Below are positions 52,290 through 61,941 of a stretch of DNA of 64,000 bases, in pieces; the stretch's first letter is position 1; every line of letters starts with the position of its first letter. A program made the translations under genes and the position numbers. Location: positions 1,612,001 through 1,676,000 of the forward strand of contig NZ_CP117879.1 of assembly GCF_028736155.1 (NCBI RefSeq). The letters run 5' to 3'. The notes beneath the pieces were generated by a model. That model was given only the letters and a program-made list of their open reading frames with translations. It was not told where the DNA came from and searched no databases. The DNA is from Flavobacterium sp. KACC 22763. Lineage in GTDB: Bacteria; Bacteroidota; Bacteroidia; Flavobacteriales; Flavobacteriaceae.

Positions 52290-55200
52290 CCATATTGTAT
52301 CGAGTCTAAAGTGGGACACAACTTTTGACCAGAAAAAAGAAAGTTACAGACTTCAGGAACGTTTGAGTGCCTGGAGCAAAATTAATTTGCCTAGAGAAGT
52401 CGCGACTATTTTTAATGAATTATGCCCGCAGGAACAAAGCTGGAGAATTGAATCATTGGAACTTGATCTTGGTTCTTGCGATTATGGCGATCTCGAATTT
52501 GATCTGAGCCGAAAAATACGCAATTTATTACGAGAGAAAATTGCCGAATTAATTTTGTATCAAAACAGTCAGAAACAAAACGGAATCGCGGTTTACAATA
52601 AAGAAAAATCGATTCTTGAGAATTTGATGGTCTTTTTGTTAGAAGGCTATTTACCATGGAATTATCAAAACAAAGAAGGTTCTGTAAACCAAATTATGGC
52701 AGAATTGCTTCAGAATAATCTAACTGATGTTATTGCGATTATCAAGGAAACTGGAATGACGCACGAAGAGGTTAGAAAACGAATTGCTTGGCAGTTTGAC
52801 GATAAGAATATAACCAAAATAATAGCAGCGCTTGAACCAAATAATAGTAGCTCGATTATGGAGTTTAGCTCGATTATGGTCAATATTCAAGTTAAAGAAA
52901 CTATTATCCAGACTAGCACAATAAGTTTCAAAAAGAATCTTTGGTTCTTTATTCTTAACTTTTTATTGCTTGAGCGTGGCACTCTGTTTAATAAGCTCGC
53001 TTTCATGAAAAGCAGTATTCTGCAAATGGCAAATCATTATAATATTGCTTACGCAGAACTTATTGTCCTGATCGAAAACACGATTGTAAAACTCTCTGAT
53101 AAAACTTCTCAGAACAACAATTTTATTGCTTGCCTAAAAATACTAACTCAAGAATACGAAACTCAAAAAATTGAAAATCATTTACCTGATTTTAAGATAA
53201 ATTACTGGAATTTACTTGAACAATTACTTAAAGATAAAAACAGTCGAAAATTTAAAACAGAAAAAGACAATCTGAACGAATTGATTGTAGCACTGAGCAC
53301 TGAAAACAAGACAAAATTTAATGCGCTTATTCAGCCTATTTTTAAAGACGAAAACTTGCTTGCTTCTCTACTTCAGGATTTAAACGAAACTTCTATAAAA
53401 GTGCTTTTTTCAAGATTGGATACTACTCCATCGCTTCTTCAAATGGAATCTGTAATTTATTTGAATAAGCTGAGCCAGACTTTTAAACTCAAAACAAACA
53501 GTAAAGCTTTATGGGAAATTGGAATGCTTTTTCTAATCAAAAATAAAAATGCTGACAATCGTGCGTTTCTGCTTTTCTGCATTAAAGAATTAGGCAGGAA
53601 AAACAATCTGAGCCACGAACATTTATTGGCGATGTTTACCAATGCTAAAATTCCTGCGGCGGTTAAAAACAATAATTCGGCAACCATTTATACCAATCTT
53701 AATGCGATTTACTGCAAAGAAATAAAGCGAAATAGCTCTAATTATCCAGCTGTTCATTTTAAAAATCTGGTTGCGAAACTAGAATTAGAACTGCAGAAAA
53801 ATAGCGCCAAAAGTGTCTTTTTTATCGATTTGCAAAGATCGCTAACGAGAACCATTTTACTGCATCCGAAAATGGCTTTTGAGGTAATGCTTTCGTACGG
53901 AAATAAAGAAGTTTTAAAGAAAATACTTCCGCTGATTCTTAACCGAGAAATGCTGCAGTTATTGGTAAAAACTGCTAATTATAAAAAAACAAAGTTGGTA
54001 CAAACCATTCAGGTTGTCTATGAAATCCTGAACGAAAAGGACAAATATGATTTTCCTGAAGAATTAATGACGGATAATTTATTGCTACTCGGAATGCAGG
54101 AAATACTGTTTCATCCCGAACATAACTCTTCTCTGTTTTTGGAAACTATTATTGTGGAGTTATCCAAGAAAGTAACAGACACTAGACGCAACGACTATTT
54201 TCAATTTATAGCAAAACTGATTCAGTCTAAACGAATCAAATCTTTTGGAATTGCTATCAAAAAGACATTTTTAAACCAATTAAAAAATACAAGTTCAATT
54301 GATACTGTTGCGCTTGCATTGCTTATTCAGAACACGTCACAGCAGGATCAACAGGAATTGGCTCAATTGCTAACAGTCAATTTTAATGATTCGGGATTTG
54401 TGTTACTGCGAAAACAAGACAGAAAAGAAAGCGAAAATCTATTGCATTATTTCCTGACTAATGCGGTTGCTATAAAAAAGAACTGGATTCAGAAAACAAC
54501 GGCTGTTATTCGCAATAGCGTAAAATCGGTTTCAAAAAATAAAATTACTTGGGAATTAAATGAGCTATTCTGGAACGTAATTTTAAAATATTCAGCTTAT
54601 AAAGGCAATGAAGTTTTGTTTGAAAAACTGCTTCACAAAGAACTGAAATTGTATTTGAAAAGGACTATTTCAAAAGAAAAAATACAGCTTCAAAACGAAA
54701 CAAAAACTTTTGAATCTTCAAACTCTGCTACAGAATTAGAACATTTTTTTGAAAGCGAAATGATTTCTGATTATGCAGTTTCTAACGGAATTTCAGAGTC
54801 TGTTAATTCAGACCTACTTTTTGAAATTCAGGAATTATCAGAAAAAGAGAAATACAGATTGATTTTTAATATAATTATCGAACGCCAGATTCCTTCTGTT
54901 TTCGGCATTTCTAAAAGCATAGAAATCAAAGATATTCTGAATGTCTTTATGGTAAAAGAGCCTCAGATTTTCTTCAGGGTTATGAAAAAAGAATTTATTC
55001 CTGAGGCCCAAATGGATTGGCTCTGCCGTACTATCAGCTTTCATAATTTGTGCAATGCCGTGAGCCAATTGGACAAAAACAGAGAATCATATTTGAGAAT
55101 TCTAGAAAAATTCAATCATGTGTTGGGAGCTGTAACCATCAAAGGTTTGGCTTCAAAAGAAATGCAGCATCTCTTGCTTCGAAAACTTTTAAAGGCTGTT

Positions 55201-55968
55201 GTCAATGATAATTGGAGGCTTATTGCAATTGATAAAATCTGGAATGAATTGATCTGGGAGGTAGTGACCAAAAAAGGAATTTCTAAGAAAAACTTTTTAG
55301 CAGACATGGAAAAATATATCTATCAATTTCCGCCCGCATTACAACTTGGTTTCAAAGAAATTCTTCGAACAGAAAAACAAACTGCACCAATTTTAAAACA
55401 AACCGAAATACTATCGAAAATGGAACTAATTAAAATTAAAGAAAAACCAAAAACTAGCCTCAAGCAAGGCGTTGCAGTTAGAAACGCAGGAATTGTGCTC
55501 TTGAACGATTATATCGCAATGCTGTTTGCCCGACTGAATCTAACCTCTGAAAATAAATTTATAAGCAACGAACATCAGGTTAGAGCCGTGCAGTATTTGC
55601 AGTACGTCGTTACGGGAATGCAGGAAACAGAAGAGGTTTATTTGCCTTTGAATAAAGTTTTGTGCGGTCTGCCATTGACAGACACAGTACCTGATTTCAT
55701 AGAAATATCTGATCAGGAAAAGCAATTAATAAACGGTTTAATACAAGCAGCAATTTCGTACTGGCCAGATATAGGAGATTGCTCCATAGATGGTTTTCGA
55801 GGAAACTGGCTTGTTCGTGACGGAATTCTGGTAGAACTGGAAGACAAATGGGAACTTACAGTAGACAAAAGGGCTTATGATATATTGATTAATAGATCTC
55901 CTTTTGCCTTTTCGATTATAAAATACCATTGGATGGATAAGCCTTTGCATGTCATTTGGCCTTATTAA
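52273..55968 (+). CDS. eCIS tape-measure protein (Pvc14-like)
   Basis: This 1231-residue protein begins with the N-terminal SSLKWDTTFDQKKESYRLQE, the FNELCPQEQSWRIESLELDL and LGSCDYGDLEFDLSRKI segments of the contractile-injection-system tape-measure family. The C-terminus has the family's ...GIVLLNDYIAMLFARLNL and HQVRAVQYLQYVVTG region with WPY at the very end. Between lie repetitive helical modules. It would set particle length. It is followed by a dispersed repeat element before the next gene. Confidence 0.9.
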   Translation: MEEINSHIVSSLKWDTTFDQKKESYRLQERLSAWSKINLPREVATIFNELCPQEQSWRIESLELDLGSCDYGDLEFDLSRKIRNLLREKIAELILYQNSQKQNGIAVYNKEKSILENLMVFLLEGYLPWNYQNKEGSVNQIMAELLQNNLTDVIAIIKETGMTHEEVRKRIAWQFDDKNITKIIAALEPNNSSSIMEFSSIMVNIQVKETIIQTSTISFKKNLWFFILNFLLLERGTLFNKLAFMKSSILQMANHYNIAYAELIVLIENTIVKLSDKTSQNNNFIACLKILTQEYETQKIENHLPDFKINYWNLLEQLLKDKNSRKFKTEKDNLNELIVALSTENKTKFNALIQPIFKDENLLASLLQDLNETSIKVLFSRLDTTPSLLQMESVIYLNKLSQTFKLKTNSKALWEIGMLFLIKNKNADNRAFLLFCIKELGRKNNLSHEHLLAMFTNAKIPAAVKNNNSATIYTNLNAIYCKEIKRNSSNYPAVHFKNLVAKLELELQKNSAKSVFFIDLQRSLTRTILLHPKMAFEVMLSYGNKEVLKKILPLILNREMLQLLVKTANYKKTKLVQTIQVVYEILNEKDKYDFPEELMTDNLLLLGMQEILFHPEHNSSLFLETIIVELSKKVTDTRRNDYFQFIAKLIQSKRIKSFGIAIKKTFLNQLKNTSSIDTVALALLIQNTSQQDQQELAQLLTVNFNDSGFVLLRKQDRKESENLLHYFLTNAVAIKKNWIQKTTAVIRNSVKSVSKNKITWELNELFWNVILKYSAYKGNEVLFEKLLHKELKLYLKRTISKEKIQLQNETKTFESSNSATELEHFFESEMISDYAVSNGISESVNSDLLFEIQELSEKEKYRLIFNIIIERQIPSVFGISKSIEIKDILNVFMVKEPQIFFRVMKKEFIPEAQMDWLCRTISFHNLCNAVSQLDKNRESYLRILEKFNHVLGAVTIKGLASKEMQHLLLRKLLKAVVNDNWRLIAIDKIWNELIWEVVTKKGISKKNFLADMEKYIYQFPPALQLGFKEILRTEKQTAPILKQTEILSKMELIKIKEKPKTSLKQGVAVRNAGIVLLNDYIAMLFARLNLTSENKFISNEHQVRAVQYLQYVVTGMQETEEVYLPLNKVLCGLPLTDTVPDFIEISDQEKQLINGLIQAAISYWPDIGDCSIDGFRGNWLVRDGILVELEDKWELTVDKRAYDILINRSPFAFSIIKYHWMDKPLHVIWPY

Positions 55969-55989
55969 GTAAATATTGTCCTTAAATTC

Positions 55990-56132
55990 TTAAACACATA
56001 AAAACATAGATTTTATACATAAAAAAAGAACACAAAAAGAAACTAGTTTCTTAAACATAGTTCTAGCTATGTGCATTTAAATAAGTGAAACGCCTTTTTA
56101 AGAGAGTAAAACTTATGTTTCTATGTGTTAAA
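55990..56132. repeat. Dispersed inverted-terminal repeat element, copy C
   Basis: This is the same family as copies A and B, here inside the eCIS cluster. It runs from ttaaacacataaaaacatag to ttatgtttctatgtgttaaa, with the interior 'aagaaactagtttctt' and 'agctatgtgcattt..aagtgaaacgcc' blocks. It fills most of the 223-base gap between the tape-measure gene and the helical protein gene, so the downstream block may be transcribed separately. Confidence 0.85.
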
Positions 56133-56191
56133 GAATAAAAAAACATTACATACGATCTTGAAATATAAATTAATCAACTAAAAAAACTATT

Positions 56192-58132
56192 ATGAACAGT
56201 TACAATGAAAATCTGCATTCTAGTGTATTGTCATCATTAGAAAGTCAGGAGATGACCAAAAAACAATTGAGTTCACAATTGAGCAATTCAATGTTTACTC
56301 TTTACTATGCCGAAGGAGCTGAAATTGTTGCGCAGGAAAAACTAGATGCAACAACCAAAATGTACAAAGAACAGCAACATATAAACAATGTGGTTGTGAA
56401 GAATAAGAACATGGCAGACAACTTATTGTTATCTGCAAATCAGCAGAAAACGTATGTAACACAAGCCGTTACCAATATGGCGGTTTGTGCATCTAACATT
56501 CAGATTGCGTCAAATTCTATTGTGCGTTTGGCAAGTGATATCGGAAGTATTTATAGCATTATCAATGCTGCAGATTATGGAACTCAAATATACCAGCAGG
56601 CTCTTGAGGCTTATAATCTGATTAACAAAACAGCTTATATTGCCGAACAGAATTCGCAATATGCTATGGAAGCTACTGCTTCTATTTCTGAAGTTTCGAC
56701 TTCTGTAGTGGCCGACGGCGCGAAATTAACCAATACTTCTGTCAACAATTTACTGCAAGTAACAACTTCAGATTTAACAGCTACTACTGCAGTATTAACG
56801 ATAGATAACGATACGAAAGCTAAAGCAAGTATCGCTACAAGAGCTGCAGAAGGTGCTATAAAATGTAGCGAAGTAGAATATGATGCTTCTAAAAAAGCAT
56901 ATAACTACAACAATGCATTATTCAACCAAAGTTTGGCTGTAGAAGTGCCAAAACAGTTTGATCCTACAGCAGGTACTTTTAGCGTTTCATTTGATGTTTA
57001 CAAAAGTCCTTTTTTACCAGAAGACAGAGATTCTGGAACACCAAATAAAGGATTAGCTAATCCTGTCTTGAGCTATAATATCATTATGGTTAAAGACAGC
57101 AGGAAATCTTTTTTTAGTGCTTCTACAGCAGAACTATTAGTGGGCAGTTCATCTCAATGCAAAAGCATTCCTGCTTCTCAGAATCCAGATGCTAAAGGAA
57201 AGTATAAAACGACTATCGCTTATAAAGAACTTAGAGATTCTGATAATGATCCGCTAGTGCTTGGCGAAAATTATGTTGCTTTTCTTTTAATCATCTTTAC
57301 AGAAAACTACAAAAAAGAAATCAATACGTTTGATGAATATCTGTCTGCACCTTCTGAGACGTTTGCGCTAACTTATACTTTAAAAAACGCTAAGAATATT
57401 ACTAATTCTGGAAATTCTTCTGAAGATTTGTCTGGAATCATTTTTACTGTTGATAAAGAAGAAGTCTTAAAATCAAATGAAATTGATTATAGATGTTTCT
57501 TTTTGCCTTATCCTGATGACATCGCTACAAATGAAGATCTGAAAAGCCTTGAATATGATATTGATACACAGGAGTTAGACGAAGAAATTAAAGTTGTAGA
57601 CGCAGAAATTAAATTTCTTGAAGAAGAGATTGTTACACTAAACAATTCTGCAGGTCAAACAGAAGGAGCTAAAAAAGACAAAGAAACAGATCAAGACAAA
57701 CAAAAAAATCTTAGTTTAAAAAGTGCTTTGGCTGACACTAAAGAGAAACTACGCATTGCAAAAAGTCAATTAACTGATTTGAATGCTAAACTGAAAAACA
57801 TTAAAGACAATTCTCCTAAACCGGTTAAAAACAGCAAAGCTTTCTTCTTCAATTTAAATTTAGCAGAAAACATTCCAGCTGGCAACTTTACGAGTGCTAG
57901 TCACCACAAAGCAGCTTCGGGTCAAGAATTTAGCGTACATATTGGCAGTACAACTACCGATAATTTTGGAAACCCGCTGGTTGAAGAAAAAAGTTATATT
58001 CCTGTTGTCTTGTCGTTTTACAATGGCAGTGAAAATTCTAAAGCGAAATACACCAACAGTCTTTCAGATTGGCAAAACACAACGCCAATATCTTACTCTA
58101 CAAAAAAGAATTCGAAATCATCAACTCTTTAA
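56192..58132 (+). CDS. Helical eCIS-associated protein of unknown function, 646 aa
   Basis: I do not recognise this protein. Residues 1 to about 240 are Ala/Ser/Asn-rich amphipathic helices (AVTNMAVCASNIQIASNSIV, ARAAEGAIKCSEVEYDASKK). About 250-430 look beta-rich (FSVSFDVYKSPFLPEDRD, YNIIMVKDSRKSFFS). About 475-560 is a charged coiled coil (DEEIKVVDAEIKFLEEEIV, ADTKEKLRIAKSQLTDLNAK). A final beta-like part follows. There is no signal peptide. It is encoded 13 bases before a smaller helical protein with a similar helix pattern and upstream of the AAA+ gene. It could be a surface, fibre or lumen component of the particle. Confidence 0.75.
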   Translation: MNSYNENLHSSVLSSLESQEMTKKQLSSQLSNSMFTLYYAEGAEIVAQEKLDATTKMYKEQQHINNVVVKNKNMADNLLLSANQQKTYVTQAVTNMAVCASNIQIASNSIVRLASDIGSIYSIINAADYGTQIYQQALEAYNLINKTAYIAEQNSQYAMEATASISEVSTSVVADGAKLTNTSVNNLLQVTTSDLTATTAVLTIDNDTKAKASIATRAAEGAIKCSEVEYDASKKAYNYNNALFNQSLAVEVPKQFDPTAGTFSVSFDVYKSPFLPEDRDSGTPNKGLANPVLSYNIIMVKDSRKSFFSASTAELLVGSSSQCKSIPASQNPDAKGKYKTTIAYKELRDSDNDPLVLGENYVAFLLIIFTENYKKEINTFDEYLSAPSETFALTYTLKNAKNITNSGNSSEDLSGIIFTVDKEEVLKSNEIDYRCFFLPYPDDIATNEDLKSLEYDIDTQELDEEIKVVDAEIKFLEEEIVTLNNSAGQTEGAKKDKETDQDKQKNLSLKSALADTKEKLRIAKSQLTDLNAKLKNIKDNSPKPVKNSKAFFFNLNLAENIPAGNFTSASHHKAASGQEFSVHIGSTTTDNFGNPLVEEKSYIPVVLSFYNGSENSKAKYTNSLSDWQNTTPISYSTKKNSKSSTL

Positions 58133-58144
58133 CACCTCAACTAT

Positions 58145-58984
58145 ATGGAAACTTTATTATCAACACGTCCTAATTTGCAGAGATACGGAATTACAGAAAA
58201 GAAAAAAGCCGAACTAGATTATATTAAAAATCAAGTGGTTGATGCGACTGCAATTGTTCAGCAGCAGCAAACTATTGTAAACTCGCTAAATGAAAAAGCA
58301 ACCAAATATCAAGGCTATTTATTGGTTTCAGAAAGTAATCGTTCTCATGCTTTAAGCAATAAAAACTTATTAGATCAGGTTGTTCAAAATGCTCAAGGTT
58401 TAGCTCTTAATTCAGAAGATGCCTTTTCAAAAACGTCAACTGCAACTCAGGATTCAAAAAGAGTGAGCGTTTGGATAAGCGATTTGATTAGTAAATTGAT
58501 TTATTCGGTCGAAATAATTAATAAACTGTCTAATCTTGTTATTCGTAAAAAAGCCCTTAATCCGCTAATTTCTGATGATTTAATAACCAGAATCAACACT
58601 GCTGGCACAGACGCCAACAATGCGGTTGCTCTGACACTCGTAGCTTTAAAATCTACATTGGCCGCAGAAGCTTCTGTTCTTGAATCTGAAGAAGCAATCA
58701 CTCTAGAATCTAGACAAGCAAGCAAATTGTATTTTACCTTAACAGGTCACAAATCTTTACATAAGCCATTACCTGTGCCGGATGATTCCGATTTTTCGAT
58801 TAGAGGATTAATATACCATGCTTATAAAAATGCTCAGGTTGCTTACGAAAAAGCCAATACGGCAAATGACGAAACAGGAAGACAATTAAGCATTGCAACT
58901 GCCAATTTAAGCAAAGCGCAAATCAAGCTTCAATCACTTCAATCTAGTTTAGCCGCAGCCACTGCCGCAGCTTATGCTTCTTAA
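58145..58984 (+). CDS. Helical eCIS-associated protein of unknown function, 279 aa
   Basis: This is an almost fully helical protein with Ala/Ser/Gln-rich heptads (NQVVDATAIVQQQQTIVNSL, ISDLISKLIYSVEIINKLSN) and an alanine-rich C-terminal coil ending in repeated Ala (SLAAATAAAYAS). The NKN-LL...QN-A segment followed by a long paired helix recalls residues 55-130 of the preceding protein, so the two may be related and interact. No family was recognised. A hairpin follows the stop. Confidence 0.75.
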   Translation: METLLSTRPNLQRYGITEKKKAELDYIKNQVVDATAIVQQQQTIVNSLNEKATKYQGYLLVSESNRSHALSNKNLLDQVVQNAQGLALNSEDAFSKTSTATQDSKRVSVWISDLISKLIYSVEIINKLSNLVIRKKALNPLISDDLITRINTAGTDANNAVALTLVALKSTLAAEASVLESEEAITLESRQASKLYFTLTGHKSLHKPLPVPDDSDFSIRGLIYHAYKNAQVAYEKANTANDETGRQLSIATANLSKAQIKLQSLQSSLAAATAAAYAS

Positions 58985-58997
58985 GACAAATTAAAAT

Positions 58998-59027
58998 GTC
59001 CACTGTCTCAATATGCATTCAGTGGAC
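58998..59027 (+). terminator. Hairpin between helical protein and next eCIS gene
   Basis: GTCCACTG (58998-59005) pairs exactly with CAGTGGAC (59020-59027), with a 14-base loop followed by TTT. It lies 13 bases after a stop codon. The weak T-run suggests partial termination or attenuation within the cluster. Confidence 0.5.
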
Positions 59028-59050
59028 TTTAAACCTAATTTTTTAAGGTT

Positions 59051-59974
59051 ATGGATCATACTAACAAGAATTTCTACAGACAGTTTTATCTCAAAACAGG
59101 AGGATTTTTGCCAACAAAACCGTTGAATAAAAGTCTTTTCCCTGGTGATTATTTCCAGATTAAAAATGGCGAAATCATTCTTCTGGGAAACATTTATCGC
59201 AATGGCATTATATCACATCACGATGCTGATATTAGCAGTGTAATTGCCTTAAACGATGCCAATTGGAATTTTAGCGATGGCATTTCAAAACCTTATTCTG
59301 GAAGATCGCTTGCAAATGGTTCTATTGAAGGCGATTTTGAGTTCAGTAAGCAGATACTGGCTTTTGCCCATAAAGGAAGTTTTATTTTTAAGGCTGAAGA
59401 ACCAGAATCTGTAAAGATTAATAATTGGAACGAGATCCAGCAGCAGTTAATTATAAAACTAACGCAAACCTTATACTCTTTCAGAGAATTGTATGTAGTA
59501 ACAGAAAGTGCTACGGCCAAAAACACTACTCTAGCCACAGCTGGTGAAGCAAATGCCGAACTGGAATTGGCTTGTGAAGCAGAAAACTTTGGCCTGACAG
59601 ATATTTTTGGGCATTCTAAAACCAAGACAATCCAGTCAAAAGATATTGAGTATTACCATAGAGAAACTAAAAGAAAGCCCGCTTATTTTAAAGCTAAAAA
59701 ATTAGTCGTTCAAGACGAAAAACTATCCTATTTCATCAGTGATTTCATTGCCAGAGAAAACAATGTGAGCGCATGGACAGATTCTTTTTTTGATTCTAAT
59801 TTTCATAATGACATTGATTATAACACTCAGATGCTTATGCAAAATGCACAAGGTTTTTATCTGGACATGTTACAATCCAATGAGTTAAATCCTAATACGG
59901 CTTTATTATACTTTAAATGGACTGATGCAAATCTGGACGATGTAGAAAAACTATTTGGAGCTTATGGAAACTAA
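59051..59974 (+). CDS. Unknown protein of the eCIS cluster, 307 aa
   Basis: I do not recognise this protein. The N-terminal third is beta-like (FPGDYFQIKNGEIILLGNIY, SSVIALNDANWNFSDG). The middle has an acidic, alanine-rich helix (TLATAGEANAELELACEAEN) next to the FGLTDIFGHSKTKTIQSKDI segment, and the C-terminus is helical. There is no signal or membrane segment. It overlaps the start of the AAA+ ATPase gene by 11 bases, so its translation is linked to that of the ATPase and a role in assembly or cargo loading is plausible. Confidence 0.75.
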   Translation: MDHTNKNFYRQFYLKTGGFLPTKPLNKSLFPGDYFQIKNGEIILLGNIYRNGIISHHDADISSVIALNDANWNFSDGISKPYSGRSLANGSIEGDFEFSKQILAFAHKGSFIFKAEEPESVKINNWNEIQQQLIIKLTQTLYSFRELYVVTESATAKNTTLATAGEANAELELACEAENFGLTDIFGHSKTKTIQSKDIEYYHRETKRKPAYFKAKKLVVQDEKLSYFISDFIARENNVSAWTDSFFDSNFHNDIDYNTQMLMQNAQGFYLDMLQSNELNPNTALLYFKWTDANLDDVEKLFGAYGN

Positions 59975-61331
59975 TTCCAATATTATGGTTTTGTATAATG
60001 AAATGGATTGGCTGCAGAAGGTAATCGATCAGGTTATCTGCAGTTATCTGCTTCAAGAAGGCCATGAAAATCGATGGCAGGATATTCCGTTGCCCGAAGC
60101 TGATACCGATACCGAAGACAGTATTTACTATAAAAAAATAGCTGAATGGAACTTGAATCTTTACGAACGGCTTTGTCTTGCTCTGATTCTAGCGCCTCAG
60201 ATTAAACCTGAAGCTCTTGATATTTTCTTCAGCAAAAATGCTATGTACGATCGTGGTTTTACTGAATTTGGCGGTGTTGTCAATAAAAATCACAGCGGTT
60301 TTTTACCGACGGGTCAAACGCTCTCTTTTTTGATTACGGCTGTCAATCCTGAATTAAGAATTGAATTGCTCCATATTCTAAACACCTCTAATATTCTTGC
60401 CAAAGAACAGGTTATGGTTCTAGAAAGTACTGAATCTAATGTTCCTATTCTGAATCAGATTCTATCGATTAACGAGCGCTGGCTAAACTTTTTCATAACG
60501 GGCACTCTGCCAAAACTTGAACATAGTGTTTCGTTTCCGGCTCAGCAAATTTCGACCAATTTAAACTGGGACGATTTGGTTCTCGAAGAACATGTTATGA
60601 ATCAGGTCATGGAGATCAATGCTTGGCTTAATCATGGTGAAACCCTTATGAAAGAATGGGGTCTTGAAAATAAAATAAAACCCGGATATCGAACCCTTTT
60701 TTACGGACCTCCCGGAACTGGAAAAACGCTTACAGCAACATTGTTGGGAAAAAGCACCAATCGAGAAGTCTATAGGGTTGATCTTTCTATGATTGTTTCA
60801 AAATATATCGGAGAAACAGAAAAAAATCTGTCTAAAATATTTGATGTTGCGCAACACAAGGACTGGATTTTATTTTTTGATGAAGCCGATGCACTTTTTG
60901 GAAAAAGAACCAATGCTTCTTCTTCAAACGATCGGCACGCCAATCAGCAAACGGGATATTTATTGCAAAGAATTGAAGATTTTCCTGGAGTAGTCATTCT
61001 CGCATCCAACTTAAAAGAAAATATGGATGAAGCTTTCTCAAGAAGGTTTCAATCAATGATTCATTTTACGATGCCAACTGCCGAAGAAAGAATGCTCTTA
61101 TGGGAAAAAGCCTTTTCAGGAAAATGCCAGCTTGATCCTAATATTGATATTGAAAATATTGCCGAAAACTATGAACTGGCTGGAGGTGCCATTATCAACA
61201 TTCTGAGGTTTTGTGCTTTGGCTGCTATTCAAAAAAATGAAACTGTAGTAAGTAAGCAGGATTTATTGGAAGGCATTAGACGTGAATTTAAAAAGGAGAA
61301 CAAAACCCTTATGGTTACTCAAATGAATTGA
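59964..61331 (+). CDS. eCIS AAA+ ATPase (Pvc15-like)
   Basis: This is a 455-residue protein from the ATG at 59964 (a TTG nine bases earlier is less likely). An N-terminal helical domain precedes the AAA+ module: Walker A GPPGTGKT (about residue 247), Walker B ILFFDEADALFG (about 303), sensor-1-like VVILASNLKENMD and arginine finger EAFSRRFQ. Pvc15-type ATPases are needed to load or fold cargo and to assemble eCIS. Its place just before the cargo genes fits that job. Confidence 0.95.
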   Translation: METNSNIMVLYNEMDWLQKVIDQVICSYLLQEGHENRWQDIPLPEADTDTEDSIYYKKIAEWNLNLYERLCLALILAPQIKPEALDIFFSKNAMYDRGFTEFGGVVNKNHSGFLPTGQTLSFLITAVNPELRIELLHILNTSNILAKEQVMVLESTESNVPILNQILSINERWLNFFITGTLPKLEHSVSFPAQQISTNLNWDDLVLEEHVMNQVMEINAWLNHGETLMKEWGLENKIKPGYRTLFYGPPGTGKTLTATLLGKSTNREVYRVDLSMIVSKYIGETEKNLSKIFDVAQHKDWILFFDEADALFGKRTNASSSNDRHANQQTGYLLQRIEDFPGVVILASNLKENMDEAFSRRFQSMIHFTMPTAEERMLLWEKAFSGKCQLDPNIDIENIAENYELAGGAIINILRFCALAAIQKNETVVSKQDLLEGIRREFKKENKTLMVTQMN

Positions 61332-61337
61332 CGCATT

Positions 61338-61913
61338 ATGAAAAAGAACGAAAACATAAAAAAAGTTGCCGTTGCTGCGCCTCAATTGCATCGCCTTAAA
61401 GTGACTCTTAAAATTGGAAACTGGAAAAAATATTTCGATTCCAATTATGTTAATACCATCATTGCAATGGCCTTGAATGATTTCGACGACAAAATCTTTT
61501 TTTTCATAAACGGATATCTTATTACGAGCCAAAATCTTTATTTGGTTGTACAAACTACCGAAAAAAGTGTAGATGAAATGGTGAGTAAAATTGAGGCTAA
61601 GATTATTCATTTATTAAAAAACAATCCTCAAAAACTAAAAGAAAACCGTGGTGAAATTTCTTTTATTGCTGATGATGAAAGTCTTTTTTATGCGGCCCGA
61701 AAACCTCTTTTTAAAATATATCCTTTAGAAAATGATCATCTCATAAAACTCATTACAGGAAAAAAAGTAAAACTCCCTTATTACGATAAAAACCTTGAAA
61801 GCTTAAAAACAATGATTCATAATCATCCGTTTTGTTCGGCAATCCATTATTTAGGCGGTATTGGCCCTGTAAAAGTCACATCATATAAAGATCAAATAGA
61901 CTCGGAAGAATAA
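61338..61913 (+). CDS. Unknown protein between eCIS ATPase and cargo genes
   Basis: This is a basic 191-residue protein: LKIGNWKKYFDSNYVNTIIA, FFINGYLITSQNLYLVVQTT, NHPFCSAIHYLGG. The middle part faintly resembles the Y1/REP-type transposase fold (a strand where HUH would be), but the histidines are absent. It starts six bases after the ATPase stop. Possibly a cargo chaperone or adaptor; not recognised. Confidence 0.7.
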   Translation: MKKNENIKKVAVAAPQLHRLKVTLKIGNWKKYFDSNYVNTIIAMALNDFDDKIFFFINGYLITSQNLYLVVQTTEKSVDEMVSKIEAKIIHLLKNNPQKLKENRGEISFIADDESLFYAARKPLFKIYPLENDHLIKLITGKKVKLPYYDKNLESLKTMIHNHPFCSAIHYLGGIGPVKVTSYKDQIDSEE

Positions 61914-61941
61914 GCAGTTATATAATTCAAAAAAGAAGAAA

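Noticed and set aside
61338..61913. Y1/RAYT-type transposase
   Set aside because: The strand resembling the HUH region reads QNLYL without histidines, no catalytic tyrosine context is clear, and no flanking REP pair is present.
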